This document shows, piece after piece, positions 46,875-59,512 of a stretch of DNA of 64,000 bases; position 1 is the stretch's first letter; each line of letters starts with the position of its first letter. The notes beneath the pieces were generated by a model, which was not told the origin of the DNA, did no database searches, and worked only from the letters and a program-made list of their open reading frames with translations. The position numbers were made by a program, and so were the translations under genes. Source of the DNA: Ancistrus triradiatus (taxonomy: Eukaryota; Chordata; Actinopteri; Siluriformes; Loricariidae); NCBI GenBank assembly GCA_025084515.1, contig JAJAGP010001683.1, positions 93,501 to 157,500 on the forward strand, written 5' to 3'.

Positions 46875-48771
46875 CAGTGGTGCTTGAAAGTTTGTGAACC
46901 TTTTAGAATTTGTTATATTTCTGCATAAATTTGACCTAAAACATCATCAGATTTTCACACAAGTCCTAAAAGTAGATAGAAAACCCAGTTAAACAAATGT
47001 GACAAAAATATTATACTTGGTCATTTATTTATTGAGGAAAATATACTACAATACAATACAATACAATATTACGTTAGTGAGTGGTAAAAGTATGTGAACC
47101 TTTGCTTTCAGTATCTGGTGTGACGCCACTGTGCAACAATAACTGCAACTAAACATTTCCTGTAACTGTTGATCAGTCCTGCCCATTCCTCCGTACAGAA
47201 CAGCTTCAACTATGGGATGTTGGTGGGTTTCCTCACATTAACTGCTCGCTTCAGGTACTTCCACAACATTTCGAATTGGATTAAGGTCAGGACTTTGACT
47301 TGGCCATTCCAAAACATTAACTTTAACCATTCTTTAGGTAGGGTGGACAGGATTAGGAATGAGATCATCAGAGGGACAGCACAGGTTGGAAAATTGGGAG
47401 ACAAAATTTGAGAGGGAAGACTGAGATGGTTTGGACATGTGCAGAGGAGGGATAGTGGATATATTGGTAGGAGGATGTTGGAGATGGAGCTGCCAGGCAA
47501 GAGATGGAGAGGAAGACCAAAGAGGAGTTATATGGTTGTGGTAAATGAAGATCTGCAGGGAGTTGGGGTGAGAGTAGAGGATGTGGAGGACAGGGTGAGG
47601 TGGAAACTTTTAGCTCGCTGATAAAGGGAGAAGCCGAAAGAAGAAGAAGAACCATTCTTTGTTTAGGGCCATTGTCTTGCTGCATGACCCACCTTCTCTT
47701 GAGATTCAGTTCATGGACAGATGTCCTGACATTTTCCTTTAGAATTCTCTGATATAGTTCAGAATTCATTGTTCCATCAATGATCGCAAGCCATCCTGTC
47801 CCAGATGCAGCAAAACAGGCGCAAACCATGATACCACCACCACAGTGTTTCACAGATTGGATAAAGTTCTTATGCTGGAATGCAGTGTTTCTCCAAACAT
47901 AATGATTTTCTTTTAAACCAAAAAGTTCTATTTTGGTCTCATCTGTCCACAAAACATTCTTCCAATAGCCTTCTGGCTTGTCCAAGTGATCTTTAGCAAA
48001 CTGCAGACAAGCAGCAATGTTGTGTTTGGAGAGCAGTGGCTTTCTCCTTGCAACCCTGCCATGCACACCATTGTTGTTCAGTGTTCTTCTGATGGTGGAC
48101 TCATGAACATTAACATTAGCCAATGTGAGAGAGGCCTTCCGTTGCTTAGAAGTTACCCTGAGTTCCTTTGTGACCTCACCAACTATTACATGCCTTGCTC
48201 TTCGAGTGATCTTCATTGGTCGTCCACTCCTGGGGAGAGTAACAATAATCTTGAATTTCCTCCTTCTGTACACAGTCTATCTGACTGTGGATTGGTGGAG
48301 TCCAAACTCTTTAGATACTGTATGGTTTTGTAACCTTTTCCAGCCTGATGAGCATCAACAACTCTTTTCCTGAGGTTTTCAGAAAACTCCGTTGTTGGTG
48401 CCATGATACACTTCCACAAACATGTGTTATTTGCTGTGAGCAGACATTGATAGATCCCTGTTCTTTAAATAAAACAGGGTGCCCACTCACACTTGATTGT
48501 CATCCCATTGATTGAAAACACCTGACTGAAATTTCACCTTCAAATTAACTGCTAATCCTAGAGCTTCACATACTTTTGCTACTAACTAAAATGTAATGTT
48601 GGATCATTTTCCTTGATAAATAAATAACCAAGTATAATATTTTTGTCTCATTTGTTTAATTGTGTTTTCTTTATTTAGTTTTAGGACTTGTATGAAAATC
48701 AGATGATGTGTTATGTCACATTTCTACAATAAATATAGAAAATTCTACTTTTCTAACTTTCAAAACCATTG
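46875..48771 (-). mobile_element. Tc1-like transposon, family A, with RTE insertion (copy 3)
   Basis: Both ends lie at TA (CAGTGGTGCTTGAAAGTTTG at left; ACTTTCAAAACCATTG at right). Minus-strand transposase is readable from about 48,400: the MAPTTEFSENLRKRVVDAHQ start, RKASLTLANVNVHESTIRRT, NNNGVHGRVARRKPLLSKHN, NVLWTDETKIELFG with the first Asp, and WVMQQDNGPK near 47,660 with the second. There the RTE fragment at 47336-47649 cuts in. The C-terminal part (YLKRAVNVRKPTNIP) resumes below 47,335. A frameshift near 48,270 also breaks it. Confidence 0.92.
47336..47649 (+). mobile_element. 5'-truncated RTE LINE inserted in Tc1 (copy C)
   Basis: Only the 3' 314 bp of the RTE: GRVDRIRNEIIRGTAQVGKL, then the C-terminal LPGKRWRGRPKRSYMVV part, then AGCCGAAAG and an AAG tail. 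The 11-bp duplication AACCATTCTTT flanks it at 47325-47335 and 47650-47660. The 5' truncation is typical of target-primed reverse transcription. Confidence 0.93.
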
Positions 48772-48894
48772 TAAATGACCAGGACAATGGCTACGTTTAT
48801 ATAACAAATAAAGAACAGCAATATCTACAAAACAAAAAAAAAAACACAGATAACCTGCAATAAAATAATTACATGTTTACAGTTTTTTACAGAC

Positions 48895-49095
48895 TTGCTG
48901 CTCTGTCGGCTCAGTAGGTATTGCCGGCTGCTGGAAATGGCAGCTGCTGAAGACTTATGATTCAAATCCTGGGTGGGCCCACAACATGAAGGTTGGGTGG
49001 TATAGAACCCTGCAATGGACTGGCATACTATCCAGGGTGTACATCTGCCAGCACCCAGTCTCCATGCAGACATCTGGCCAGGATAAGTGGGGGTA
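48895..49095 (+). mobile_element. Degenerate tRNA-derived SINE-like element
   Basis: A-box-like GGCTCAGTAGG (48908-48918) and B-box-like GATTCAAATCC (48960-48970) at tRNA-like spacing. They are followed by text resembling a SINE body (ATGGACTGGCATACTATCCA, CCATGCAGACATC). Family unknown. Confidence 0.45.
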
Positions 49096-51068
49096 CCTTA
49101 CAGTACTTTTACATACAGCTGTTTTTTTTTATCAGTTAATGCTTGAGGCAATGAACAGCCCTTGCACTCAGTTCAAGAATCAATCCATTACTGTAACTAA
49201 ATAGATATAGAAGAATAAGCTATGTGTATATAATTTATACAATATGTACGTATGTACTCTAAGTATACAATCTCCAAATAATAAGATCCACAGAACACAT
49301 ACGCTGTGTTAGTACTGGGTGAAATTTGTCAAATATTATTAGATATAGGATTTTAGTTATCCTCATATTATCTGTTTCAGGATGTAATTTGCAGTTGTCA
49401 GGTTAATGTTTTGCATTTCATTTCAATTTGCCTAACATTTAAGTTTTGTGTACATTGAGATGGTCCCAGCATAATACCTTATGAGTGCATTATGTATGTG
49501 CATTGACCCATTAAGCGTGTCTGCAAAACAGAATGCTCTTCCAGACTGGGGTGTAAAGTGGGGACTCAAGGGAACAAACCCCCTTCCACACTGAGCATTA
49601 ATGAAACGGCAGTGTAGCTTGACTCTATAGTACCCAAGCTCTGGTAGCGTCTCCCCCACCCACAGAAAATGCACACTCAGGCAAGATTATATCAGACAAA
49701 CAGAATGCTTATTTCAGTTAGCGTCCAGCCCTGTTTCCAAATATTACTGAGTTTCCGTAAAGCCACTGTCATGGATTGTACAGTAATTCACAAAATACTC
49801 AGTATACAGACCAATCACAAACAATTAGTGATGTAAAGAATTTAAAAGGTATAATTGCTTTTTTGTAGTCAGATTCTAGTCAAGATTTTTATTATCATAA
49901 AATATGACTTTTATAGAAGTTTATTGTCTAAACACTTTAATGTCCTTCATAAATTGTCTAATTGTGATCTATATGCTTTTCCTGAGTCTATTGTCTGTGT
50001 TGTTGTTTTTTAAACATCGGTCTTTAAGCATGCATGAGAACATTAGCATGCCACTAATGGGAAACTGCATTGTTTAATCTTCTCTACAGGCTAACCTGCT
50101 TATCAGCTGTAATAAAAGCAGAGTGGCCAGATTCTGTCCAAGGTGCAGAGCTCAGGAAAACTCATAATCAATCACAAAATATCTATGCAATAGATTTGAC
50201 ATTTCATAACACATGGATGATTTTCATAGGTAATTACATCAGTTGTTTTAAAAACATACATAAAATGTTGTTTATATTCATAATTACTTTAGTTTATGCA
50301 GAGTAAAATACAAGAAATAACATATATATAGGAAGAACACTAGTATCAGTAGTAGTAGTATCACCAGTATTCAAAAGTGCTACAAACAATAGACAAACTT
50401 ACACTTAAACTTACAACTTACAACCATAACAAGTGTTTGGAAATGTCCCTGTCCTAACATATACACCGTTAAGTAGACCAGAACTGTATTACTATCAAAA
50501 CAAGTAATTAAAGTGGTATAAAAATCCATGTTATCAATGGCATATATCACTGGATTAACAAAGATGAGGTTACTGGAATTTATCCAACATGTGAAATATA
50601 AACTGAAAGTAAGATTTGAATAACCTCAGAATGTTCTTTGCATTAATCACTGGAGGCACTCCTGTTAGCACACCTTCAGAACAATGTAGGTTCAAGGTTA
50701 ATTTACTGAAGATCAACTTTTTATAGAGAGGAATTTATGTCAATTTAACTTAAAAAATGAACCCACTCAGCTTCTTTTGAAACCATTATACAGACACATT
50801 TTGATTGAATATAATGTAATGCAATAATTTATCTTAAACAACTGTGATGTTTGCACTTTGGACACGCATGCCAGCATATTATTTGGTCTTTAGAACAAGG
50901 TGCCCATTGCTGCCCAGTGTTTAAAGGTCAGAGTGGTAAAGGGAGAGAATGAAGGCAGGGTGAACAGATGTCCAAAAAGGCCCCAGGGCCAGAAGGGCTG
51001 GTGGGGAGGGAATAATTCTGAATTCTGCCAGAGGGACACATGACACAGAGCAAAGAAAGAGTTGGGCA
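49096..51068. other. Intergenic, no gene seen
   Basis: No coding segment, RNA gene or recognised repeat. Confidence 0.5.
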
Positions 51069-54000
51069 GAGGTTTGAAAGATTGTGAACCCTTTTTTCAA
51101 TTTATTCAATTTTCTACATTTCTGCATAAATATTATTTTCATACAAGTCCTAAAAGTAAATAAAGAAAACACAATTAAACAAATAAGAAAAAATATTATA
51201 CTTGGTCATTTATTTATTGAGAAAAAAGATCCAATATTACATATTAGTGAGTGGCAAAAGTATGTGAACCTCTAGGATTAGCAGTTAATTTGGAGGTGAA
51301 ATTGGAGTCAGGTGTTTTCTATCAATGGGATGACAATCAGGTGTGAGTGGGCACCCTGTGTTATTTAAAGAACAGGGATCTATCAAAGTCTTCTCTTCAC
51401 AACACATGTTTGTGGAAGTGTATCATGGCATGAACAAAGGAGATTTATGAGGACCTCAAAAAAAGATTTGTTGATGCTCATCAGGCTGGAACAGGTTACA
51501 AAACCATCTCTAAAGAGTTTGGTCTCCACCACTCCAAAGTCAGACAGATTGTGTACAAATGGAGGATATTCAAGACCATTAAACCCCCCCTAGGAGTGGT
51601 CGACCAACAAAGATCACTATTTGTCGATGTCACAAAGGACCCCAGGGTAACTTCTAAGAAACTGAAGGCCTCTCTCACATTGGCTAATGTTAATGTTCAT
51701 GAGTCCACCATCAGAAGAATAGTGAACAACAATGGTGTGCATGGCAGGGTTGCAAGGAGAAAGCCACTGCTCTCCAAAAAGAACATTGCTGCTCGTCTGC
51801 AGTTTGCTAAAGATCATGTGGACAAGCCAGAATGCTATTGGAAGAATGTTTTGTGGGCGGATGAGACCAAAATAGAACTTTTTGGTTTAAAAGAAAAACA
51901 TTATGTTTGGAGAAAGGAAAACACTGCATTCCAGCATTAGAACCTTATCCCATCTGTGAAACATGGTGGTTGTAGTATCATGGTTTGGGCCTGTTTTGCT
52001 GCATATGGGCCAAGACGGCTTGCGATCATTGATGGAACAATGAATTCTGATTTACAATGGGGCAAAAAAGTATTTAGTCAGCCACTGATTGTACAAGTTC
52101 TCCTACTTAGAAAGATGAGAGAGGTCTGTAATTTTCATCATAGGTACACTTCACCTATGAGAGACAAAATGAGAAAAAAAATCCAGGAAATCACATTGTA
52201 GGATTTTTAAAGAATTTAATTGTAAATCATGGTGGAAAATAAGTATTTAGTCAAAACACAAAAAAAAGATTTCTGGCTCTCACCCCAGACCTGTAACTTC
52301 TTCTTTAAGAAGCTCTTTCTGTCCTCCACTCGTTTACCTGTATTAATGGCACCTTTTGACCTTGTTATCTGTATAAAAGACACCTGTCCACAGCCTCAAA
52401 CAGTCAGGACTCCAAACTCAAACCATGGCCAAGACCAAAGAGCTGTCGAAGGACACCAGGAACAAAAATTGTAGACCTGTTACCGCAAGCAGGTTGGTGT
52501 GGAATAAATCAGAAAATGGAAGACATACAAGACCATTGATAATCTGCCTTGATTCTGGGGGTCCCACGCAGGATCTCATCCCTTGGGGTCAAAATGATCA
52601 TGAGAACGGTGGAGCAAAAATCTCAGAACTGCATGGAGGGACCTGATGAAGGACTGCAGACAGCTGGAACCAACGTAACAAAGGCTACCATCAGTAACAC
52701 CACTACGCCGAGAGGGACTCAGATCCTGCAGTGTCCCCAGGCGTGTCCCCCTGCTTAAGCCAGTACATGTCCAGACCCATCTGAAGTTTACCAGAGAGCA
52801 TGTGGATGATCCAGGATTGAGAGAATATCATGTGGTCAGATGAAAACCAAAATAGAACTTTTTGGTAAAAACTCAACTCATCGTGTTTGGAGGAAGAAGA
52901 ATGCTGAGTTGCATCCCAAGAACACCATACCTGTTGTGAAGCATGGGGGTGGAAACATCATGCTTTGGGGCTGTTTTTCTGCATAGGGGACAGGACGACT
53001 GATCCGTGTTAACTGAAGAATGAACGGGACCATTCATTAGATTTTAAGACAAAACCTCCTTCCCATCAGTAAGAGCATGGAAGATGGAACGTAGCTGGGT
53101 CTTCCAGCCTGACAATGATCCCAAACACACCGCTCGGGCAATGAAGGAGTGGCTCCGTAAAAAGCATTTCAAGGTCCTGGAGTGGCCTAGCCAGTCTCCA
53201 GACCTCAACCCCTTAGAAACCCCACAGAGAATTTTTGGAAGTAGTTGAAAGTCCGTGTTACCCAGTGACAGCCCCAAAACATCTAGAGGAGATCTGCATG
53301 GAGGAATGGGCCAAAATAACAGCTACAGTGTTTGAAAACCTTGACCTCTGTCATTGCCAACAAAGGTTATGTTACAAAGTATTGAGTTGAACTTTTGTTA
53401 TTGACCAAATACTTATTTTCCACCATAATTTACAATTAAATTATTTAAAAATTCTATAATGTGATTTCCTGGATTTTTTTTTCTCATTTTGTCTCTCATA
53501 ATTGAAGTGTACCTATGATGAAAATTACAGACCTCTCCCATCTTTCTAAGTAGGCACAATCAGTGGCTGACTAAATACTTTTTTTACATCAGAGAATTTT
53601 AAAGGAAAATGTCAGGACATCTGTCCATGAACTGAATCTCAAGAGAAGGTGACAACGACCCTACACACAAGTCGTTCTACCAAAGAATGGTTAAAGAAGA
53701 ATAGAGTTAATGTTTTGGAATGGCTAAGTCAAAATCCTGACCTTAATCCAATCGAAATGATGTGGAAGGACCTGAAGCAAGCAGTTAATGTGAGGAAACC
53801 CACCAACATCCCAGATTTGAAGCTGTTCTGTATGGAGGAATGGGCTAAAACTCCTCCAAGCCGGTGTGCAGGACTGATCAACAGTTACAGGAAACGTTTA
53901 GTTGCTGTTATTGCTGCACAGGGGGGTCACACCAGATACTGAAAGCAAAGGTTCACATACTTTTCCACTCACTAATATGTAATATTGGATCATTTTTCTC

Positions 54001-54159
54001 AATAAATAAATGGCCCAGTATAATATGTTTGTCTCATTTGTTTAACTGGGTTCTCTCTATCTGCTTTTAGAACTTGTGTGAAAATCTGATGTTTTAGGTC
54101 ATATTTATGCAAAAATATAAAAAAAATCTAAAGGGTTCACAAACTTTCAAGCATGACTG
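51069..54159 (+). mobile_element. Tc1-like transposon, family A, with nested Tc1 (copy 4)
   Basis: The left end is worn (TTTGAAAGATTGTGAACCC); the right end is clear (GGGTTCACAAACTTTCAAGC to ACTG before TA). Plus-strand transposase blocks: TSKKLKASLTLANVNVHEST, NNNGVHGRVARRKPLLSKKN and NVLWADETKIELFG (51,551-51,938). A stop follows AFQH, then VKHGGCSIMVWACFAA. The family B element 52055-53584 is inserted here. The rest continues at 53,585: EWLKKNRVNVLEWLSQNPDL then NPIEMMWKDLKQAVN (catalytic Glu), ending GHTRY. Confidence 0.92.
52055..53584 (+). mobile_element. Tc1-like transposon, family B, nested inside family A copy
   Basis: Starts CAATGGGGCAAAAAAGTATT after TA and ends CTAAATACTTTTTT before TA; the last nine bases (GCCCCACTG in other copies) are lost. 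The transposase start MAKTKELSKDTRNKN lies at 52425. Later blocks are VKHGGGNIMLWGCF near 52,940, WVFQPDNDPKHTARAMKEWL near 53,100 and SQSPDLNP near 53,195. Stops and frameshifts occur throughout. Confidence 0.92.
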
Positions 54160-55957
54160 TAAGTATTAGTTGTACAGTTGTAGAAATGATTGGTATTTGA
54201 AATGAAAAACTTAGTGGCACATTAGCAAGTACTCAGGTTTAATTAGTCTGTTGCATCACACAGAGTGTGAGGATAACCATCAACCATGAGTGTTTCGGCA
54301 GCTATGTGTTTGTGTGAGTCTCTGGAGTCACAATAGCACACCTTTGATGTGGCCAGACCTCTTGTGTGGTAAACAAAGTGGGGCTAGGTCAGATGCAAAG
54401 TGCCTGAAAAGATCAGTCTTACCAAGATCGTTCATTAATAATCCTTATGGCACACTCAATTTTTCATCAGGTTAGTCACTTGATGTTAGACTCAAACTCA
54501 TGAAAGAGTAAAATATGTCAAAGTGTAAATTTCGTTACACTTTTATCCCAGAGCTGTCAAAGAAAATATACTTAACAGTATGTAGGTTTAAAATACTTAG
54601 GACTAAAGTGGATGATTCAGTAATGTACTTCCCAAAATTAATATCCCCAAAAAGCTGTATGTAGTATAAAATCTAATTAAATTCATTTGAATTACATTTT
54701 ACATTTTCATGTATTCATTTGACAGATACTCACATCACATTCATCTACAAGTGAAACTATACACAAGCCAGGTTGAGAACAAAAAAAGGGCTGAGTGATA
54801 CTCTGAGAGATAGCTCTGCACCCCACTGTATCCGCCATGCGCTGTATCCGCCCATGCTCTGCACCCCGCTGTATCCACCCACGACAACTTAAATATGATC
54901 AAAACCAGTCTAAGATTCAACCAGCGAGGTCCACCCAGTTTCGCGGCTGATTAAGTAGATTTTCACAGTCAACTGTATGACAACCAGTGTGTAAATCAGG
55001 CAGATCCAAAAGAGAGACGTTGTCTATGTCTCTGTTGTTCATTAAATTATTTGAAACCACAAGACGTGCTGTGACATGACCTGAAACTAGACTGATTTTT
55101 TTTTATGACTAATGTTGACATAATAATTTAAGTGGAACTTCAATACTTTCTTGGTAACTTTGCCAGGAAATGGAATAATACATAGGTAAGCGCAGAGGAA
55201 ACTCTTCTTCAGCAATGACCTGTCAAATGCTGTCTTAAGGATTTGTGGCAGATAATGAGCTTAAAATCTGTTAAAAGAAGTAGGTAAGGGATGAAGAGCA
55301 CAGATTGAAGCCTTTAGTGAACTCTCCACCTGGCATCTGTCAGAATGAGGCCATGGTTGGTTACATGGTCTAAAATTTTACTCCATGTCCCATTTGAGAC
55401 AGTATTGTACCTTTGTCTCCATTTGACTCTTCCTTGTCCTCTATGACTCCCTCTTCCCCTTGCCCACCCACCATGTATCCAAAGTCCTCTTCTTCATGCA
55501 AAAGAAACCTGTCTCTGGTCTGTTTGCATAATTTTTAGCGATCGAAACTAGAATGCCATTTCATTTATCCTGGTTTATATGTATGCATGCGTTGAAAGCT
55601 GATAGGTGATTAGTTGCATCTCTAACACCTCAAAGCATGTATGTTTGATTGCTCTAAATCATGAGAAAAGTTAACCTTAAGAATAATTGATTAAAATCAC
55701 AAAACGAAAACAGATAATTAATGTTTGTGCATTTTATGTATTTGACAATTTTGACATTTTATTTTGCCTGTAAAGATTTAGACTTCGACCACAATTATCT
55801 TCTTGAGTAAGAGAAATAAAATTTAACAAACACAGTCCGGGCTGGGAATCAAAACAGTGATTTCTGAAGCTGTTAGGCGACAGCTTACATAATGTGAATA
55901 CTGAATAAAATTACAGATAAATTAGTATAAGACAATTTGTTATCTAGACTGAACCTA
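54160..55957. other. Intergenic; small direct repeat, no gene
   Basis: No gene recognised. Two copies of a 24-bp unit (GCTCTGCACCCC, A or G, then CTGTATCC) start at 54813 and 54856, 43 bp apart, with a partial GCTGTATCCGCC between them. Confidence 0.5.
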
Positions 55958-57556
55958 CAGTGGTGCTTGAAAGTTTGTGAACCCTTCAAAATTTTCTATA
56001 TTTCTGTATAAATATGACCTAAAATAACATCAGATTTTTACACAAGTCCTAAAAATAGATAAAGAGAACCCAGTTAAACAAATGAGACCAAAATATTATA
56101 CTTGGACATTTGTTTATTGAGGAAAATTATCCAATATTATATATTAGTGAATGGCAAAAGTATGTGAACCTTTGCTTTCAGTATCTGGTGTGACACCACT
56201 GTGCAGCAAAAACTGCAACTAAACGTTTCCTGTAACTGTTGACCAGTCCTGCACACCGGCTTGGAGGAATTTTAGCCCATTCCATCGTACAGAACAGCTT
56301 CAAATCTGGGATGTTGGTGGGTTTCCTCACATTAACTGCTCGCTTCAGGTCCTTCCGCAACATTTCGATTGGATTAAGGTCAGGACTTGATTTGGCCTTT
56401 CCAAAACATTGACTTTATTCTTCTTTAACCATTCTTTGGTGGAATGACTTGTGTGCTTAGGGTCGTTGTCTTGCTGCATGACCCACCTTCTCTTGACATT
56501 CAGTTCATGGACAGATGTCCTGACATTTTCCTTTAGAATTCTCTGATATAATTCAGAATTTCATTGTTCCATCAATGATGGCAAGCCATCCTGGCCTAGA
56601 TGCAGCAAAACAGGCCCAAACCATGATACTACCACCACCATGTTTCATAGATGGGATTAGTTTTTTAAACTGGGATGCAGTCTTTCCCTTTCTTCAAAAA
56701 AACGCTTTTCATTTAAACCAAAAAGTTCTATTTTGGTCTCATCCATCCACAAAACATTCTTCCAGTAGCCTTCTGGCTTGTCCACATAATCTTTAGCAAA
56801 CTGCAGACGAGCAGCAATGTTCTTTTTGGAGAGCAGTGGCTTTCTCCTTGCAACGCTGCCCTGCACACCATTGTTATTCAGTGTTCTTCTGATGGTGGAT
56901 TCAAGAACATTAACGTTAGAGAGACTTTCAGTTGCTTAGAAGTTACCCTGGGGTCCTTTGTGACCTTGCCAACTATTACACGCCTTGCTCTTGGAGTGAT
57001 CTTTGTTGGTCGACCACTCCTGGGGAGGGTAACAGCGGTCTTGAATTTCCTCCATTTTTTTGTACCAATCTGTCTGACTGTGGATTGGTGGAGTCCAAAA
57101 CTCTTTAGAGATGGTTTTGTAACCTTTTCCAGCTGATTAGCATCAACAACTCTTTTTCTGTGGTCCTCATAAATCTCCTTTGTTCATGCCATGATACACT
57201 TCCACAAACAGTGTTTGTGAAGAGAAGACTTTGATAGATCCCTGTTCTTTAAATAAAACAGGGTGCCCACTCACACCTGATTTGTCATCCCATTGACTGA
57301 AAACACCTGACTCTAATTTCACCTTCACATTAACTGCTAATTCTAGAGGTTCACATACTTTTGCCACTCACTGATATGTAATATTGGATCATTTTCCTCA
57401 ATAAATAAATGATCAGGTATAATGTGTCTCATTTGTTTAATTGTTTTCTCTTTATCTACTTTTAGGACTTGTGTGAAAATCTGATGATGTTTTAGGTCAT
57501 ATTTATGCAGAAATATAGAAAATTCTAAAGGGTTCACAAACTTTCAATCACCACTG
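55958..57556 (-). mobile_element. Tc1-like transposon, family A, near full length (copy 5)
   Basis: 1,599 bp with clear inverted ends (CAGTGGTGCTTGAAAGTTTG; ACTTTCAATCACCACTG). Minus-strand transposase: SVARRKPLLSKKNIAARLQF and NVLWMDETKIELFG (56,700-56,866), then LKRAVNVRKPTNIPDLKLF and NSYRKRLVAVFAAQ (56,178-56,363). Frameshifts near 56,690 and elsewhere make it inactive. It is the most complete uninterrupted copy of the family here. Confidence 0.92.
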
Positions 57557-57839
57557 AGGCAAATGAAGGTGCCACAAAGAGGTTTAGGGAAAAGCTGTCA
57601 CAATCTAGTGGATACAATACTGTGGCAGTGACAAAAGACATCACTGTCATGCGCAAATCCTTAATGTGACACAAACAAATAATTTTATATTAGAGATAGA
57701 TATTTACTAGATAACTAACATATGTTTAAATAGTTGCAAGTAAGCATAAGTACGTCCAATAACTGAAATATTATTTTTGTTTGTTTATTTATTTAACGTT
57801 GCTTTTGACATCAATGGCTATTTACGATAGGATCAAGGG

Positions 57840-58035
57840 TACATTAGTCACATTGACACCGGGCACATTTAGAGTGACCAATTAACCTAACACATGTCTT
57901 TGGGATGTGAGAAGAAACCGGAGCACCTGGATTAAACCCACGTGGACACGGGGAAGACACGAAAACTCACAAGCAGAGTCAAAGCTCGGGACCAAACCGG
58001 AGATCTCTGGAGCTGTGGAGGTGACAGCGCTAACC
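57840..58035 (-). mobile_element. DANA/HE1-like SINE, minus copy
   Basis: On the minus strand, TTGGTTAGCGCTGTCACCTC, GTTTTCGTGTCTTCCCCGTG, GTGCTCCGGTTTCTTCTCAC, CCCAAAGACATGTGTTAGGT and TTAATTGGTCACTCTAAATG follow each other as in DANA/HE1 SINEs. Confidence 0.8.
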
Positions 58036-58404
58036 AATGTGCGGATATGTTGCCTTAAACTTACATAATGTGTGTAATGAATAGCCTAATACAATAAAAT
58101 TGTAGAGAAATAATTTTCACATTATCATACATTATGTTATATAGACACAGCCTAGATGAGGCAGATGAAAATGCCACAAAGTGATTTAAACGTGTCACCA
58201 GGTGAGAAGCAGTCACCACCTAGTGGACAGTATCGTGCGACACAATGTGGCGCTGACAAAAAGCATAGTTGGTTATAACTGCCATGTGCAGAAATCCTGA
58301 AGGTTGCGTAATGTGACACAAATAAACAATGCTGTATTAGACATATATTAGATATAGATAGATGTTGTTTGGCAACAAAGTTGCAAGTAAACATATGTAC
58401 TTTA

Positions 58405-58443
<39 letters not shown>

Positions 58444-58453
58444 CATCATCATC

Positions 58454-58506
<53 letters not shown>
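58405..58506. repeat. (AAT)n microsatellite with ATC core
   Basis: About 100 bp of AAT repeats interrupted once by four ATC units near 58,442-58,455. Confidence 0.95.
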
Positions 58507-58507
<1 letters not shown>

Positions 58508-58610
58508 TGGGAGGAAACTGGAGTAATCAAGAGGAAACTCACAAGGGGACTTTCAGTCAAAGTTTAGGATCAAACCCAGGACTCTGGAACTGTGAGGTAC
58601 TGTGATACAC
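58508..58610 (-). mobile_element. DANA/HE1-like SINE fragment
   Basis: GTGGGAGGAAACTGGAG, GGATCAAACCCAGGACTC and AACTGTGAGGTACTGTG correspond to the complement of a SINE head and body. Directly beside the AAT repeat. Confidence 0.55.
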
Positions 58611-58649
58611 TATAATGCCTATAGCAAACCATTGTTCCTTGTACCTTTT

Positions 58650-58790
58650 GTCACATCATACTCACAACTCAGAGATCCCTGGTTCGATACCGACCCTGGG
58701 CTCTGCCTGTGTAGAGATGGCATGTCTTCCCTGTGTCAGCATCGGTTTTCCCTGGGAACTCCGGTTTCCTCCCACAGTCAAAAGAATATT
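58650..58790 (+). mobile_element. DANA/HE1-like SINE fragment
   Basis: B box GGTTCGATACC near 58,681, then GTGTCAGCATCGG and AACTCCGGTTTCCTCCCACA, the SINE body on the plus strand. With the minus copy just before it, the region is a small SINE cluster. Confidence 0.65.
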
Positions 58791-58799
58791 AATTGAATA

Positions 58800-59512
58800 T
58801 TAAGTAAAACAAAGTTCACAAACAAATGGTTTGGCAACTGTGATGGTGACTTTGGATGGCTTGCACAGAGCCCTGACCTTTACTCAAGCAGACACCTTTG
58901 AGACGAACTGGAATGCCAACAGTATGTCAAGGATTATTGTCCAACATGAGTGCCTTCACTCACAGCCATGTTTCACAATCTAGTGTAAACCTTTCTCAGA
59001 AGAGTTAAGATCGTTGCAAAGGGGGACAAACATCATACTAATAACATGCTTTGGATGTTTTAGAAAAGATACAACTTTTGCCTGTAAAGTGTACTTGTTA
59101 CTCTCTTGTAGCTAGTTAGTCTTGAAATGGCACAAACGACATTCCATAGCCGACTATTCCACGGCAGTCTACAATGATCCATCTTCAATGTACATTTGCG
59201 TGTTTCTCCAGCAGGTGGAGCTGTGGCTATGAAATAAACACATTTTGTTTCTGCATCGAGTCTTTCCACTAAATCGAGATCATAAACATTCTCTTCCAGT
59301 TATGCAATCATTGGCCTAGCCTCAGGTCAGGGATATATTTTGTATTTTGTAGCATTGAGTAGGTATATTTGAACTTTAGCTAGATCAGTTTAATAAATTG
59401 TTTCTTAATTCGTGATGCATGTCAGACACTATGTGTTCTGTCTGTAAAGATAGGTAGATTAAAATCCTCAGTCCAGTGTCAAACTGAGTGAGTTTTTCCC
59501 TTATCATATTTT
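58800..59512. other. Intergenic, no gene seen
   Basis: 58,830-59,050 (GGCTTGCACAGAGCCCTGAC onward) resembles the tail of another DNA transposase frame, but too weakly to name. Confidence 0.4.

Noticed and set aside
58369..58605. Poly-Asn/His protein frame
   Set aside because: Direct translation of the AAT/ATC microsatellite.
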